Shown: positions 40,793 through 50,102, counted from the first letter of the stretch. The stretch is DNA of 64,000 bases from Myxococcus stipitatus (GCF_038561935.1 NZ_CP102770.1:9176001-9240000); one strand, 5' to 3'. Made by a program: numbers and translations. The notes: a model not told the origin generated them from the letters alone.

Positions 40793-41599
40793 ATGCGACT
40801 GTCTCGCGCCTCAGCCGTGGTCCTGCGGCAGTACTACCTGCTCAAGGGCAGTCCCTCGCGCATCTTCCCTCTCTTCGCGTGGGTGGCCGTCGACATCGTC
40901 CTGTGGGGTTTCATCACCCGCTATCTGGGCACCATCACCGCCACGCCCGGGATGAGCCTCTTGCCCTCGCTCCTGGGCGCCGTGCTGCTCTGGAACTTCC
41001 TCACCCGCGTCATGCACGGCGTGACGATGGCCTTCTTCGAGGACGTCTGGTCGCGCAACTTCCTCAACGTCTTCGCCACGCCGCTGTCCATCAGCGAGTA
41101 CGTCCTGGGGCTGGTGCTCTCCAGCATCGCGACGAGCTCGGTGGGGCTCGTGGTGATGCTCGCGGTCGCGGGAGCGGTGTTCGGCCTGTCGATGTTCATC
41201 TATGGCGCCATGCTGGTGCCGTTCATCCTGGTGCTGTTCCTGTTTGGAATCGCGCTGGGGATTGTCGGCATCGCGGTGGTGCTGCGACTGGGGCCGTCCG
41301 CGGAGTGGTTCATCTGGCCCATCCCCGCGCTCCTGTCGCCGTTCGTCGGCGTCTTCTATCCGCTGTCCACCCTGCCCTCGTGGATGCAGGGGCTCTCGCG
41401 CCTGCTGCCGCCGTCGTATGTCTTCGAGGGCATGCGAGCCATTGTGAACGGGGGCTCGGTCTCCTGGACGTCGCTGCTCGCGGGCGGCGGCCTCGCGGTG
41501 CTCTACATCCTGCTGGCCGCCCTCTTCTTCACCCGCGTCTTCCGTCACGCCGTGCGCACCGGACTCATCGCCCGCTACAGCGCGGAGAGCGTGAGCTGA
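40793..41599 (+). CDS. ABC-2-type exporter permease
   Basis: 268 residues with about six membrane spans, e.g. FAWVAVDIVLWGFITRYLG, SVGLVVMLAVAGAVFGLSMF and VPFILVLFLFGIALGIVGIA, and the ABC-2 signature-like stretch STLPSWMQGLSRLLPPSYVF before the last spans. It partners the ATPase just upstream. A hairpin terminator lies 17 bases after the stop. Confidence 0.92.
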   Translation: MRLSRASAVVLRQYYLLKGSPSRIFPLFAWVAVDIVLWGFITRYLGTITATPGMSLLPSLLGAVLLWNFLTRVMHGVTMAFFEDVWSRNFLNVFATPLSISEYVLGLVLSSIATSSVGLVVMLAVAGAVFGLSMFIYGAMLVPFILVLFLFGIALGIVGIAVVLRLGPSAEWFIWPIPALLSPFVGVFYPLSTLPSWMQGLSRLLPPSYVFEGMRAIVNGGSVSWTSLLAGGGLAVLYILLAALFFTRVFRHAVRTGLIARYSAESVS

Positions 41600-41616
41600 G
41601 GCCCTCCAGTCCATCG

Positions 41617-41633
41617 ACGGCTGCGACAGCCGT
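41617..41633. terminator. Bidirectional hairpin between ABC permease and EndoU toxin genes
   Basis: ACGGCTG-CGA-CAGCCGT is a perfect 7-bp stem between the convergent stops at 41599 and 41645. Confidence 0.6.
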
Positions 41634-41644
41634 GCCCCTGACAT

Positions 41645-44251
41645 TCAGCGGGGGAACGAGGTGATGACCGTCTTGCCGTCTCCCGTTGTGATGACTCTCC
41701 AGGGGACATCAGGCCTCGTCGGCTTTCCAGGCTGTTTGACGTTCGCATCATGAACGATGCGCCGCTCGCCCGAGTCCGTCGTTTCAGCAGTACCAGGAGC
41801 GCCAAGTGTCTGTCGGGTTGCATCCCAGAACATGTCGTCGGTCCAGCCGGCAGGGGGCACCGAGGACGAGTGTTTCAGAGTCTGTTTCCGTCCATCCGCT
41901 CCTGTATGTTCACGCGAGAGTTCAATCGTACGGACCCCTGTCGTCTTGTTCGTCGCGGTGACAGGGTGGCGTTCCGCGAGCGACGGCATATGCCCCCCTT
42001 GGAGCGAATACGTCTCATGGCCTTTCTCGTCCTTGCGAGTGACGACCTCGCCATGCAGCACATGCCTTTCGCAATGGACGTCAATCCCCAGACTCCTGCG
42101 CTCGGCCTCGGTGACCCGAACCACGGGAAGGGTGACTGTGATGTCCGCTGGCGCGTTGAAATGGGCCTTGGTCGTCGGATCAAATCTGACCGTGACGACA
42201 TGTTCTCCTGGCTCAAGCGAAGTCCCCAGCCCCTTTCCATCAGCCAGAGAATAGAAGAACGTCCCCTTCACCTCCTTACCCTTGAAGCTCGCCATGGGAT
42301 TGACGAGTTCCGGTACGAGTTGCGAGCCTGACTTCACCTCCTTGGCTGCGTCCACGGCGAGTTGGATCTGGTCCGTCGGCGAGACCTTCAGCGAGCGGCG
42401 GATCTCTTCAGCCCGATAGAGCTTCTGATCGGCCGCGGTCAGGGTGACCTCCGCGATCAGCTCGCACTCTCCCCCCTCAAGCTCTGCATTCACATTTGTC
42501 TGCTTCTCCCCTCCGCCACCGCTTCGCATCTTGAAGACGAACCGACTGGAGACAGGAGGGACAACCGTGACCGCCAGACAACTGGCAGGCAATGGGTCGC
42601 CATGCTTGAGAGACGGCTGGTCGCGTTGTGCCCACTTGAACTCGAGCCGCCTGGGTACAACCTGGATGACACACTTCACCCCGGAGACGGAGCGGCAGTT
42701 CGCTGAGTCCGTTGGCGTGAACTTCAAGAACCTCGAATGCTCCCCCATACCGGGGAGTTCCTTGAACGACTCCCATTCAAATCTTCCAGGAACCTCGCTC
42801 CCACGATGCATGGCACGCGGCGCGACGCGCTCCAGGATGCGCTCCGCCGCTTCGCCGTATTCGACGGTGATGGGATGGGTGAGCTCAATCGCAGGCAAGG
42901 CCCTGTTCACCGTGACCGGGAACGTCTTCGACACCGGGTCCTTGAGATTCGTTCCCTTCAGGTCAAATGCAACCATGACCTCGTATTGTCCCGCCATCAA
43001 GGGCCCACTGGCATCCCCGAAAGAGAGCGTCTTCCCTTGCTTCCTATCCTGACTGTTGAGCGCCTTGGCAATCTTGAGGGCGGGTTCCTGCGACCCGACA
43101 AGTCCACCCTTGTCCTTCCGCCTGAGCATATCGGCGGGAACGTTCTGACTGAGCAGGGCGCCATACTCCAGGGTCAGCTCCTTCAGCTCGGCGATCTCCG
43201 TCTCGGCGATGAAGGTGACCACGAAGTCGACATCCCCCACGTCACCTGTCTCGACCGAGACCTCTCGCTTCGTCTCGGGCACGAAGCCATGGTCGCCGAA
43301 GTCCGGCTCAAGGATGTCGACAGAGAGTGTGTAGGTCCCTTTGAGCAGACCCATGAACTCATATCGACTCTCAGAGCCTTTCAGTTCGACATCGCTCCCT
43401 CCATTGATGCGGATGCGCGCGGAGAGCAGGTCCGGCTTCGCGAAGTTCACGAACCGCACGGTTCCGCGGATCGCGAAGAGCGGCAGCACGACCAGTTCGA
43501 CACGCATTGGCTTGGGAGGAAGGACGTTCTGCCCCAGCTGGGCGCACCCCTTGTCATCCAGCTGGGCTGTGAGCCAGTAGCGCCCTGGTAACAGTTCCGA
43601 GTTTTCAGTCAGCGAAGTCTGGGAATCCTGGCCGTCCCCCTCCTGGATTCCGTCCGCCTTCTCCCTCACGAGGGAATACGTGTAGATGGGCACCGGGGCG
43701 AGGCGCTTCGCCACGTCGTCCTTTCGGACGCACCAGGCCTCGAGCAGTCCCTGGAGCGAATCTCCCTGCTTGATGGGCTTCGGACTCTTCCACTGGATGA
43801 AGGTCCTGGCGATGCGCGTGACGGTGAAGTCGAGGTTCGCGACGTCTTCCCGCTCAAGAGTGACGACCTGCGACTCTGATGGCCCGATTTGATTGTCGCC
43901 GTAGGCCTTGGTCTCGGGGTCCTTGTCTCGGACCGTGACCGTGTACTCCCCCGAGGCAAGCCAGACAAAAGAATAGGTCGGCGCCTCCGGCGTGACAATG
44001 CACGGAGCCCGCCCCTCGATGCTGACCTCCACGGGCCCCGTCGCCCCGTTCTCGAAGGCCACTCGTCCTCGTATGCTGACCCCCTTCGCACAATAGATGA
44101 GGGCTCCCGGAAGCGCCTGGATCGAAGCTTTCGTGGCATCAGCTTGGGCCTTCAGCATGCTGAAGTACCCCTTCGCCTCCTTTTTCGACGTGGTGACACC
44201 CGCGACCCCTTCATGGCCATCGGACAGCGTCTCCGGCTCGATATCGCTCAT
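41645..44251 (-). CDS. T6SS-linked polymorphic toxin: Ig-like repeats plus EndoU-type RNase
   Basis: 868 residues; GGAGGAG before the ATG. Residues 58-148 and 259-348 are two beta-sandwich modules (IRGRVAFENG, IRGTVRFVNF), followed by several MBG-like Ig repeats (ITVEYGEAAERIL, LKHGDPLPASC) to about 710. The last 145 residues fit bacterial EndoU nucleases: H730 in HVLHG, H754 in LQGGH, VTATNKTTGVRTIELS, K793, a WTDDMFWDATRQT helix, and a final VITSFP. EndoU toxins cut tRNA or other RNA. Its stop-start coupling with the small upstream gene and the surrounding T6SS genes suggest delivery by T6SS. Base composition is less GC-rich than neighbours. No obvious immunity gene follows. Confidence 0.7.
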   Translation of the reverse strand: MSDIEPETLSDGHEGVAGVTTSKKEAKGYFSMLKAQADATKASIQALPGALIYCAKGVSIRGRVAFENGATGPVEVSIEGRAPCIVTPEAPTYSFVWLASGEYTVTVRDKDPETKAYGDNQIGPSESQVVTLEREDVANLDFTVTRIARTFIQWKSPKPIKQGDSLQGLLEAWCVRKDDVAKRLAPVPIYTYSLVREKADGIQEGDGQDSQTSLTENSELLPGRYWLTAQLDDKGCAQLGQNVLPPKPMRVELVVLPLFAIRGTVRFVNFAKPDLLSARIRINGGSDVELKGSESRYEFMGLLKGTYTLSVDILEPDFGDHGFVPETKREVSVETGDVGDVDFVVTFIAETEIAELKELTLEYGALLSQNVPADMLRRKDKGGLVGSQEPALKIAKALNSQDRKQGKTLSFGDASGPLMAGQYEVMVAFDLKGTNLKDPVSKTFPVTVNRALPAIELTHPITVEYGEAAERILERVAPRAMHRGSEVPGRFEWESFKELPGMGEHSRFLKFTPTDSANCRSVSGVKCVIQVVPRRLEFKWAQRDQPSLKHGDPLPASCLAVTVVPPVSSRFVFKMRSGGGGEKQTNVNAELEGGECELIAEVTLTAADQKLYRAEEIRRSLKVSPTDQIQLAVDAAKEVKSGSQLVPELVNPMASFKGKEVKGTFFYSLADGKGLGTSLEPGEHVVTVRFDPTTKAHFNAPADITVTLPVVRVTEAERRSLGIDVHCERHVLHGEVVTRKDEKGHETYSLQGGHMPSLAERHPVTATNKTTGVRTIELSREHTGADGRKQTLKHSSSVPPAGWTDDMFWDATRQTLGAPGTAETTDSGERRIVHDANVKQPGKPTRPDVPWRVITTGDGKTVITSFPR

Positions 44252-44252
44252 G

Positions 44253-44630
44253 TCACTCCTCCTCCAGCGAGGAGGACTCCTGTGCATCCAGCATCAGGGC
44301 CTCGAGCATTCGTTGCGAACGTGTCTGCTCATCGAGGCCTGGCTCCAGGAGGATGGCCGCACAGGGCAGGCGGGGGTCGCGGTCAAACCCTTCCCCCAGG
44401 ATGAACATCAGCTTCACGAAGAGGGAGGCGGTCCCGACATGGGTGAAGCCATATCGAACCGCTCGCTCCAGCCCCTCTGTGATGAGCCTCCGGACTCCCG
44501 ATGGGCCCATGGCTCGGACGTGCCGGGGAAGCTCCACCTCGAGCTCCTGCTGGATCCGGTCGATGTGCTTCGCACGAAGAACCTGCTCGAACGCCTGCAG
44601 TTGAGACGGACGGATTGTCAGCACAGTCAC
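44253..44630 (-). CDS. Small T6SS-effector-associated protein
   Basis: 125 residues: MTVLTIRPSQLQAFEQVLR, RRLITEGLERAVRYGFTHVG, LFVKLMFILGEGFDRDPRLP. This helical pattern (Ile-Arg-x-x-Gln-Leu start, YG turn, LMF-LG-x-x-FD block) recurs in small proteins encoded next to vgrG/PAAR cargo genes in many proteobacteria; their role (chaperone, adaptor) is not established. One base separates it from the EndoU-toxin start, so translation is coupled. It could also be the immunity partner, although immunity genes more often lie downstream. Confidence 0.72.
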   Translation of the reverse strand: MTVLTIRPSQLQAFEQVLRAKHIDRIQQELEVELPRHVRAMGPSGVRRLITEGLERAVRYGFTHVGTASLFVKLMFILGEGFDRDPRLPCAAILLEPGLDEQTRSQRMLEALMLDAQESSSLEEE

Positions 44631-44723
44631 CTTGCGGGGAGCGGCGAGTGCGACTTCGATTGAACGGAGGGAACGCCCCCACCGTCAAGCCCCTCTATTG
44701 GATGAAGCCGTGGCCCCATCGCG

Positions 44724-46032
44724 TCACCCGCCGAAGAGCTTCGTAAACGGACTCATGGAGACGCTCCCGCGCCCTGTCCGCGCCATCTCCCAGGCGGCGA
44801 GTTGCCTTCGCGAGAAGGCTCGCGGCTGGAGGAGGTGCGCGCCCCGGCTCCGGATGGCGACCTCCATCGCATGCCCCGACTGTCTGCGCAGCGGCTCGTG
44901 CTGGAACGCCGTCAGGAGCTCCACCACACCAGCCACGGGCGTCCCTCTCAGATAGCGGACACCTCGCTCGAAGTTCTTTCGAGCCTGGTGCCACCAGGCC
45001 TCGACCGCCCCCGCGCGCGGCAACGGGAGGCTCTTCTCCGGGCCTGGGACCAGGTTCGCGTCGAGCGACTCCTCCTCCAGCGGGATGAGCTGCTCAACGT
45101 CCGGAGGCAGCTTCCGATACCGCCCCTCCATTATCAGCCCCGTGATGGCAGAGAAGGCCTCACCCGCCAGGGGCCCGAACTCCTCATCATCCATCCAGTC
45201 CAGACACGCCTCCGCGGCCATGCCCTGTCCCGAGAACCCCAAGGCCCACAGCACCTCCGCGCGCACGGTCTTCTCGCCCCGACAGCGCCACCAGCCGTTC
45301 GAGGTCCTGCGACTCTCCCCCCAACGCCAGCGCCAACCAGCACGCCACCCGTCCCTTGCCCCCCTGCTCCAGCGCCTTGCGACACGCCGTCCAGGCCGCG
45401 CGCGCTCCCGAGCCCAGCCCCGCCAGGATGGCGGCGTCGCGCACGCCCGGACGCGGGTCCACCAGGAGCTGGGGCAACACGGATTGGACGATGTCCTTGC
45501 GCAACGGCGGCGTGTCCTCCAGCGCCGCAATCACCTGCGCCGGCTCATCCCGATAGAGCCACGCCACCTGCGTCTCCACTGGCACCGCCCCTCGGAATGC
45601 CAGCACCCGGAAGGCGGCGACCCGAAGCGCGACCTCCTCCGCGCTCAGTCGCTGACGCAGCGCCGCCTCCACCTCCTCCTGCCCACACAACCCAAGCGCC
45701 CGCCCCACGCCCGCGCGCTGCACGTCATCCCCCTTGTCAAAGACATCCAGCACCTCTCCCAGCGCCCACGCCTCGTTCGCGCTGAGCAACACAAAGGCCG
45801 CGGAGGCCACCGGGTCGACGGTGTCCGCTTCCAGGGCCGGGAGCAGGAGTTCGTTCGCCACGTGAGGCCCCCCCAACACCAACCCATCCACGTGCGCCAA
45901 CAGCCGCTCTTCCAGCTCCCCCAGCTCCGACAACTCGAAGTCGGGGGAGCAAAGGGCTCGCTCCCATTGAGACCAGAGGAATTCCGCCTCATTGAAGTGC
46001 TGCGTCAGCACATCCATCCTCAATGGGGGCAT
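44724..46032 (-). pseudogene. TIGR02270 (HEAT-like) T6SS-associated protein, frameshifted
   Basis: Two adjacent frames make one protein of about 435 residues: MDVLTQHFNEAEFLWSQWER to LERLVALSG in the first, then GEKTVRAEVLWALGFSGQGM to SMSPFTKLFGG in the second. The switch falls in a GGGG run (45277-45280 on the plus strand); removing one G restores a continuous reading (LVALSGEKTVRAE). HEAT-like helical repeats and the FLW start match TIGR02270, found beside T6SS genes. Either a real inactivating insertion or a one-base sequence error. The start is 46032 or the Met at 46017. Confidence 0.75.
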
Positions 46033-46125
46033 GGATTCAGCGGGCTCCGGGTAGTGAAGAAGACTTGGGGCGAATATAGTGCCCATCCCCGCTCCGAGCC
46101 GACCGCTCACCTCAGGTTCCTCTCC

Positions 46126-47127
46126 ATGGAACTCGTCAACAGGACGCCCTTCGCCGCCGCGCACACCGTCGTGTCGGACCGAGAGGGGTGTGATGTCTTG
46201 CTGACGGTAGTGAAGTGCACCTTCACCCTCGGCAAGAACTCCCTGCTGGAGCCCGCCGAGCATCAACACCCCGTGCAACCCGTTGATGCGTTCCATGGCG
46301 AGCCGGGCGAATCCAGCCTGCGATGGGAGTCGGACTTCGCCGTCTACAAGCCCGCCACCGACGTGGTGCTGATGGGACATGCGCACGCCCCTCGCGGACC
46401 GGAGACGCAGCTGCAAGTCGCCCTGCGCCTGGGCCCCCTGCTCCGGGTGCTCTCCGTCTTCGGAGACAGACACTGGCGCAAGGGGTTGGGCATGTCCGCG
46501 CCCGAGCCGTTCACCAAGATGCCCCTCACCTACGAGCGCGCCTTCGGCGGAACGGACCGCAGCGCCCCCCATCCCCAGCACCACGAGATGGACGCTCGCA
46601 ACCCCGTGGGGAAGGGCTTTCGCGCCCGGCACTCGGCGCTCACGCCTTCCGAGGTCCCCCTGCCCAACATCGAGGACCCGGAGCACCTCATCCGCACGCC
46701 CAAGGACAGACCTCCTCCCGCGGGCCTCGGCTTCATCGCCCGGAGCTGGCAGCCCCGCGTTGCCCTGGCGGGAACCTATGACGAGGCCTGGCGAAGACAC
46801 CGGGCGCCGCTGCCTCCCACGGACTTCGATGAGCGTCACGCCAACGCGGCCCCTGTCTCGATGCGGGTCTCGCCCCACCTTCGAGGCCATGAGGTGGTGG
46901 AGCTGGTCCACCTGAGCCCCCGAGGCACCTTGCGACTGCGCCTCCCTGGGACCACACCGCGCGTCTTCACCAGCATCGCCCGCCAGCGCCAGGAGCTCCC
47001 CCTGCGCTTCGACACCCTGGTCCTCCTGCCCGACGAGGACCAGGTGGTGATGGTCTGGAGAGGCCATCGCCGCCTGCCGCCCCAGGACCTGCTCCACCTC
47101 GACTACACGGAGGTGCGGTCCTCATGA
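46126..47127 (+). CDS. DUF2169 domain protein, T6SS cargo adaptor
   Basis: 333 residues starting MELVNRTPFAAAHTVVSD. Hallmarks of DUF2169: the initial NRTPF-x-A, KCTFTL, ESDFAVYKPATDVVLMGHA, LTYERAFGG and NPVGKGF, plus PLPNIEDPEHLI. DUF2169 proteins help load PAAR-type effectors on the T6SS spike. It heads a plus-strand unit with a ketosynthase-like gene, a DUF4150 PAAR-like gene and a metalloprotease. It diverges from the TIGR02270 gene over about 90 bases. Confidence 0.92.
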   Translation: MELVNRTPFAAAHTVVSDREGCDVLLTVVKCTFTLGKNSLLEPAEHQHPVQPVDAFHGEPGESSLRWESDFAVYKPATDVVLMGHAHAPRGPETQLQVALRLGPLLRVLSVFGDRHWRKGLGMSAPEPFTKMPLTYERAFGGTDRSAPHPQHHEMDARNPVGKGFRARHSALTPSEVPLPNIEDPEHLIRTPKDRPPPAGLGFIARSWQPRVALAGTYDEAWRRHRAPLPPTDFDERHANAAPVSMRVSPHLRGHEVVELVHLSPRGTLRLRLPGTTPRVFTSIARQRQELPLRFDTLVLLPDEDQVVMVWRGHRRLPPQDLLHLDYTEVRSS

Positions 47128-47161
47128 GCCGAGGCCCCCTCTCCTCCTCGCGGGGACACGC

Positions 47162-48208
47162 ATGACGCGGGCCTCCCTCGTCATCACCGGGCTGGGCATG
47201 GTGTCCTCCGTGGGCTGGGACGTGGTGGGGAGCTGCGCGGCCATTCGCGCGGGCATCAACCGGTTCCAGGAGGTGGACACCTTCGGCGCCCGCGCGCCCC
47301 ACGAGGAGGGAGAGCCGCAGCCCGTGGTGGCCGCGCCCGTGCTCACCGAGCGGGGCCCGGACTGGGCCGTGCGACTGCTCACGCTCGCCATCGAAGACCT
47401 CCTCCGCAACGCCAGGCTCGGGCGGAAGGACCTCTCACGTCTCCGGTTGGTGCTCAGCCTGCCGGCCCCCACGCGCTCCGTGGCCCACGCCGCCCTCCAC
47501 CAGACCCTGCTGCCCACCCTGGCGGCGCGCACGGGGCTGGTCACCTCGGCCAGCACCGTGAGTCATGGGGGCAACACGGGGATGCTCCAGTGTGTCCAGG
47601 ACGCCCTCGCCACGGTGGGACAGTCCCGCTGGCAGGGCTGCATCGTGGCCGGCGTGGACTCCCACCTCTTCTCCGAGGAGCTGGCCCGATTGGACCGCTC
47701 GGGCCAGCTCAAGAGCCCCCGGAACCGGGACGGCTTCATCCCCGGGGAGTGCGCCACCGCGGTGCTGCTGGAGCGGCGCCCCGAGGCGCTCAAGCGCGGC
47801 GCGACGCCCATCGCGTCGGTGGTCTCCGCCGCCACCTCGGTCGAGAAGAGCCCCTTCAGCGCGGGCGCGCAGTCCACCGGAGAAGGGCTCACCACCGCCC
47901 TCCGAGGTGCGTGCGAGTCGGGCCTCCCCCAGGGCGCCCGTTGGGTGATTTGTGATTTGAATGGCGAGAGCTATCGCGCCCGGGAATGGGGACTGGCGCG
48001 CGTGCGGCTCACCCAACCCCTCCAGGGGTTGCGCCGCCTCTGGCATCCGGCGGACTGCCTGGGTGCGGTCGGCGCCGCCACGGGTGGGGTGTTGATGGCG
48101 GTCTTCGGCCGCGCCCTCCAACGGGGATATGCTCCGGAGACTTCGGCGTTGCTCTGGGCGGGAAACGATGAGGGCCAGCGCACCGCGCTGGTGCTTGCCA
48201 CGGTCTGA
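47162..48208 (+). CDS. Ketosynthase-like (thiolase-fold) protein in T6SS unit
   Basis: 348 residues. VITGLGMVSSVGWDV is the N-terminus of beta-ketoacyl synthases, GCIVAGVDSHLFSE and GFIPGECATAVLLER the second-half beta strands, and HPADCLGAVGAATGGVLMAV the C-terminal His block. The usual nucleophile loop (ACSSG) is replaced by STVSHGGNTGML with no Cys, so it is probably not a condensing enzyme. Such proteins recur between DUF2169 and PAAR-like genes in myxobacteria; a structural or adaptor role is inferred. Confidence 0.8.
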   Translation: MTRASLVITGLGMVSSVGWDVVGSCAAIRAGINRFQEVDTFGARAPHEEGEPQPVVAAPVLTERGPDWAVRLLTLAIEDLLRNARLGRKDLSRLRLVLSLPAPTRSVAHAALHQTLLPTLAARTGLVTSASTVSHGGNTGMLQCVQDALATVGQSRWQGCIVAGVDSHLFSEELARLDRSGQLKSPRNRDGFIPGECATAVLLERRPEALKRGATPIASVVSAATSVEKSPFSAGAQSTGEGLTTALRGACESGLPQGARWVICDLNGESYRAREWGLARVRLTQPLQGLRRLWHPADCLGAVGAATGGVLMAVFGRALQRGYAPETSALLWAGNDEGQRTALVLATV

Positions 48209-48224
48209 AGGGGAGGAGCCGGAC

Positions 48225-48701
48225 ATGGGCACCAAGGTGGGAGTGAATCAACGGACCGTGGTCCACAAGGACAGCAACGGCGTCACCCTCGCGGTCCCAG
48301 ATGTCTGTCTGACACCGGCGCCCCCCGCTCCCCCCATCCCCATTCCCTATCCGAACGTCGCGCGGTCCTCCGACACCGACAAGGGCGCGAAGTCCGTCAC
48401 CGTGGACGGCAACCCCCTCTGCCATGCCGAGTCTGTCTTCTCCACCAGCACCGGCGACGAGGCGGGGACGAACAAGGGCGTGGCCTCCGGGAAGACGAAG
48501 GGCAAGGCCGAGTTCGTCAGCTATTCGTTCGACGTGAAGGTAGAGGGCAAGGGCGTGGCGCGGGCCCTGGACCTGATGCTTCACAACGACAAGAACACCC
48601 CGCCCGCGCCGCTCATCCAGCCACCCCTCATCGCCCTCCTCCCGCCCTCTCCGGACGAGCAGCCGAAGGAGTGGAAGCCCCAGAAGATCGAAGTCCTCTA
48701 A
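48225..48701 (+). CDS. DUF4150 PAAR-like spike-tip protein
   Basis: 158 residues behind GGGAGGAG. The family pattern is clear: HKDSNGVTLAVPDVCLTPAPP, then PIPIPYPNVARSSDT and GAKSVTVDGNPLCHAES. DUF4150 proteins are PAAR-like tips capping VgrG and carrying effectors. The Pro-rich C-terminal tail is short. It is followed nine bases later by the metalloprotease, its likely cargo. Confidence 0.93.
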   Translation: MGTKVGVNQRTVVHKDSNGVTLAVPDVCLTPAPPAPPIPIPYPNVARSSDTDKGAKSVTVDGNPLCHAESVFSTSTGDEAGTNKGVASGKTKGKAEFVSYSFDVKVEGKGVARALDLMLHNDKNTPPAPLIQPPLIALLPPSPDEQPKEWKPQKIEVL

Positions 48702-48710
48702 GGGCCGCTG

Positions 48711-50093
48711 ATGCCTCCCACCAAGCAATACGTCAACCTCCCCTCCGCCGCGGCGACGCCCGAGCGGGGAGAGACGCGCACCCTCCGCGTCACGCCCAAC
48801 ACGGTCCCCAACGTGAATGCCGGGGACAAGGTGGAGTGGTGGATCGAACCGAACCCCGGCAACACCGACCGCCTCTACCTGAGTCCCGCCCAGCGCCCTC
48901 GGCTCCAGTTCAACGAGACCGCTCTCACCGCCGCCTCGGGCAAGTTCGAGAACACCATCACCTTCCCGCCTTCGGGTGGTGACAAGTTCATCATCAAGGC
49001 CGCCAAGGTGGGCGACCGCGCGAACTCCCTCCAGACGGATGAGTTCGAGACGTGGCGCAAGATCTTCTACACCGTCCACTACATGGGCGCGGGTGCCCAG
49101 AACCTGTTCAACTCGCTCCGGGGGAAGTTCGAGGCGGCGTTCAAGGAAGCCTTCGTCGAGCTCGAGCAGGTCCAGCAGATTGCCACCACCACGCAGATGG
49201 CGCGGGTGGATGCGACCGTCCGCCCCATGCTGGGCCGGCCCCAGTTCCATTTCATGAATGACCCTCCCGCGGGGCTCATCGGCCTCAAGCCCGCGGGCAC
49301 CGCTGCCCTCGCCGACAAACCCTTTCACGCCGTCCTGCTGGTGGTGCCGGACATCTATTCGGTGAAGGAGGAGCCATTCGCGATGGCCGCGAGCCGGAGC
49401 GTCACCGGCACCACCACCTTCAACTACCAGCTCCACACGGCCCCCGGAAACCCGCGCGCGTTCGTCTACCGGGCGACCGCGAGCTGGACGGGACGGGCCG
49501 CCCTGGACGTGAAGGACAAGCTCTCGGTCGTTGGGGTCCCCACCCGGCGCAACAGCGTGCTGAGCTGGGACCTCTCCACCGTGCCCGGCCTCACGCTCCA
49601 CCTGGCCGCCGCGCCCGCCAACACATTCAACCTCAGCGCCACCCTGGTCTCCGAGTCCGGGGTCATGGGCTACAGCATCTTCAACTTCTGCATCGTCCGG
49701 ACCCTGGATGGCTCCACGGACGTGCTCCAGACCTTCACCCACGAGCTGGGCCATGGCGTCGGGCAGACCGTGGAGAAGGAGTCCCGGTGGGACGGGCCGG
49801 GAAACGCGCTGAGCGACGAGCACAACCCCTTCTGGCATACGGACCCGTATGGCGGCCGAGGCCCTCATTGCCAGACGCGCGCGGTGCTGCGAGCCGCCCC
49901 CGCCAGCGAGGGCCTCACCACCGGCCAGTGGTACAAGTACGGCGGCGCGGGCCACCTGTGCACGATGTACTTCTCCGGCGAGCCCAACGTGCAACCCGAC
50001 GGGAAGTTCTGTGAGAACTGCGTGCCCCGGCTGAAGCGGTTCAACCTCAACTCCGCCTCGATGACCACGCGCCGCTGGAACTATTTCGGCTGA
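48711..50093 (+). CDS. Predicted zinc metalloprotease T6SS effector
   Basis: 460 residues, AAGGG ahead of the ATG. Residues 1-110 form a beta-domain (RTLRVTPNTVPNVNAGDKVE). The catalytic part carries HELGH at 344-348 (TFTHELGHGVGQT), further histidines at 371, 376 and 386, and a Cys/His set GGRGPHC(387), GHLC(417) and FCENC(434, 437), which probably supplies structural metal or disulphides. The HExxH-x23-H spacing is not a classic metzincin, so the third ligand is unclear. Position directly behind DUF4150 marks it as T6SS cargo. No signal peptide, consistent with T6SS delivery. Confidence 0.78.
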   Translation: MPPTKQYVNLPSAAATPERGETRTLRVTPNTVPNVNAGDKVEWWIEPNPGNTDRLYLSPAQRPRLQFNETALTAASGKFENTITFPPSGGDKFIIKAAKVGDRANSLQTDEFETWRKIFYTVHYMGAGAQNLFNSLRGKFEAAFKEAFVELEQVQQIATTTQMARVDATVRPMLGRPQFHFMNDPPAGLIGLKPAGTAALADKPFHAVLLVVPDIYSVKEEPFAMAASRSVTGTTTFNYQLHTAPGNPRAFVYRATASWTGRAALDVKDKLSVVGVPTRRNSVLSWDLSTVPGLTLHLAAAPANTFNLSATLVSESGVMGYSIFNFCIVRTLDGSTDVLQTFTHELGHGVGQTVEKESRWDGPGNALSDEHNPFWHTDPYGGRGPHCQTRAVLRAAPASEGLTTGQWYKYGGAGHLCTMYFSGEPNVQPDGKFCENCVPRLKRFNLNSASMTTRRWNYFG

Positions 50094-50102
50094 GGACGCC
50101 CC

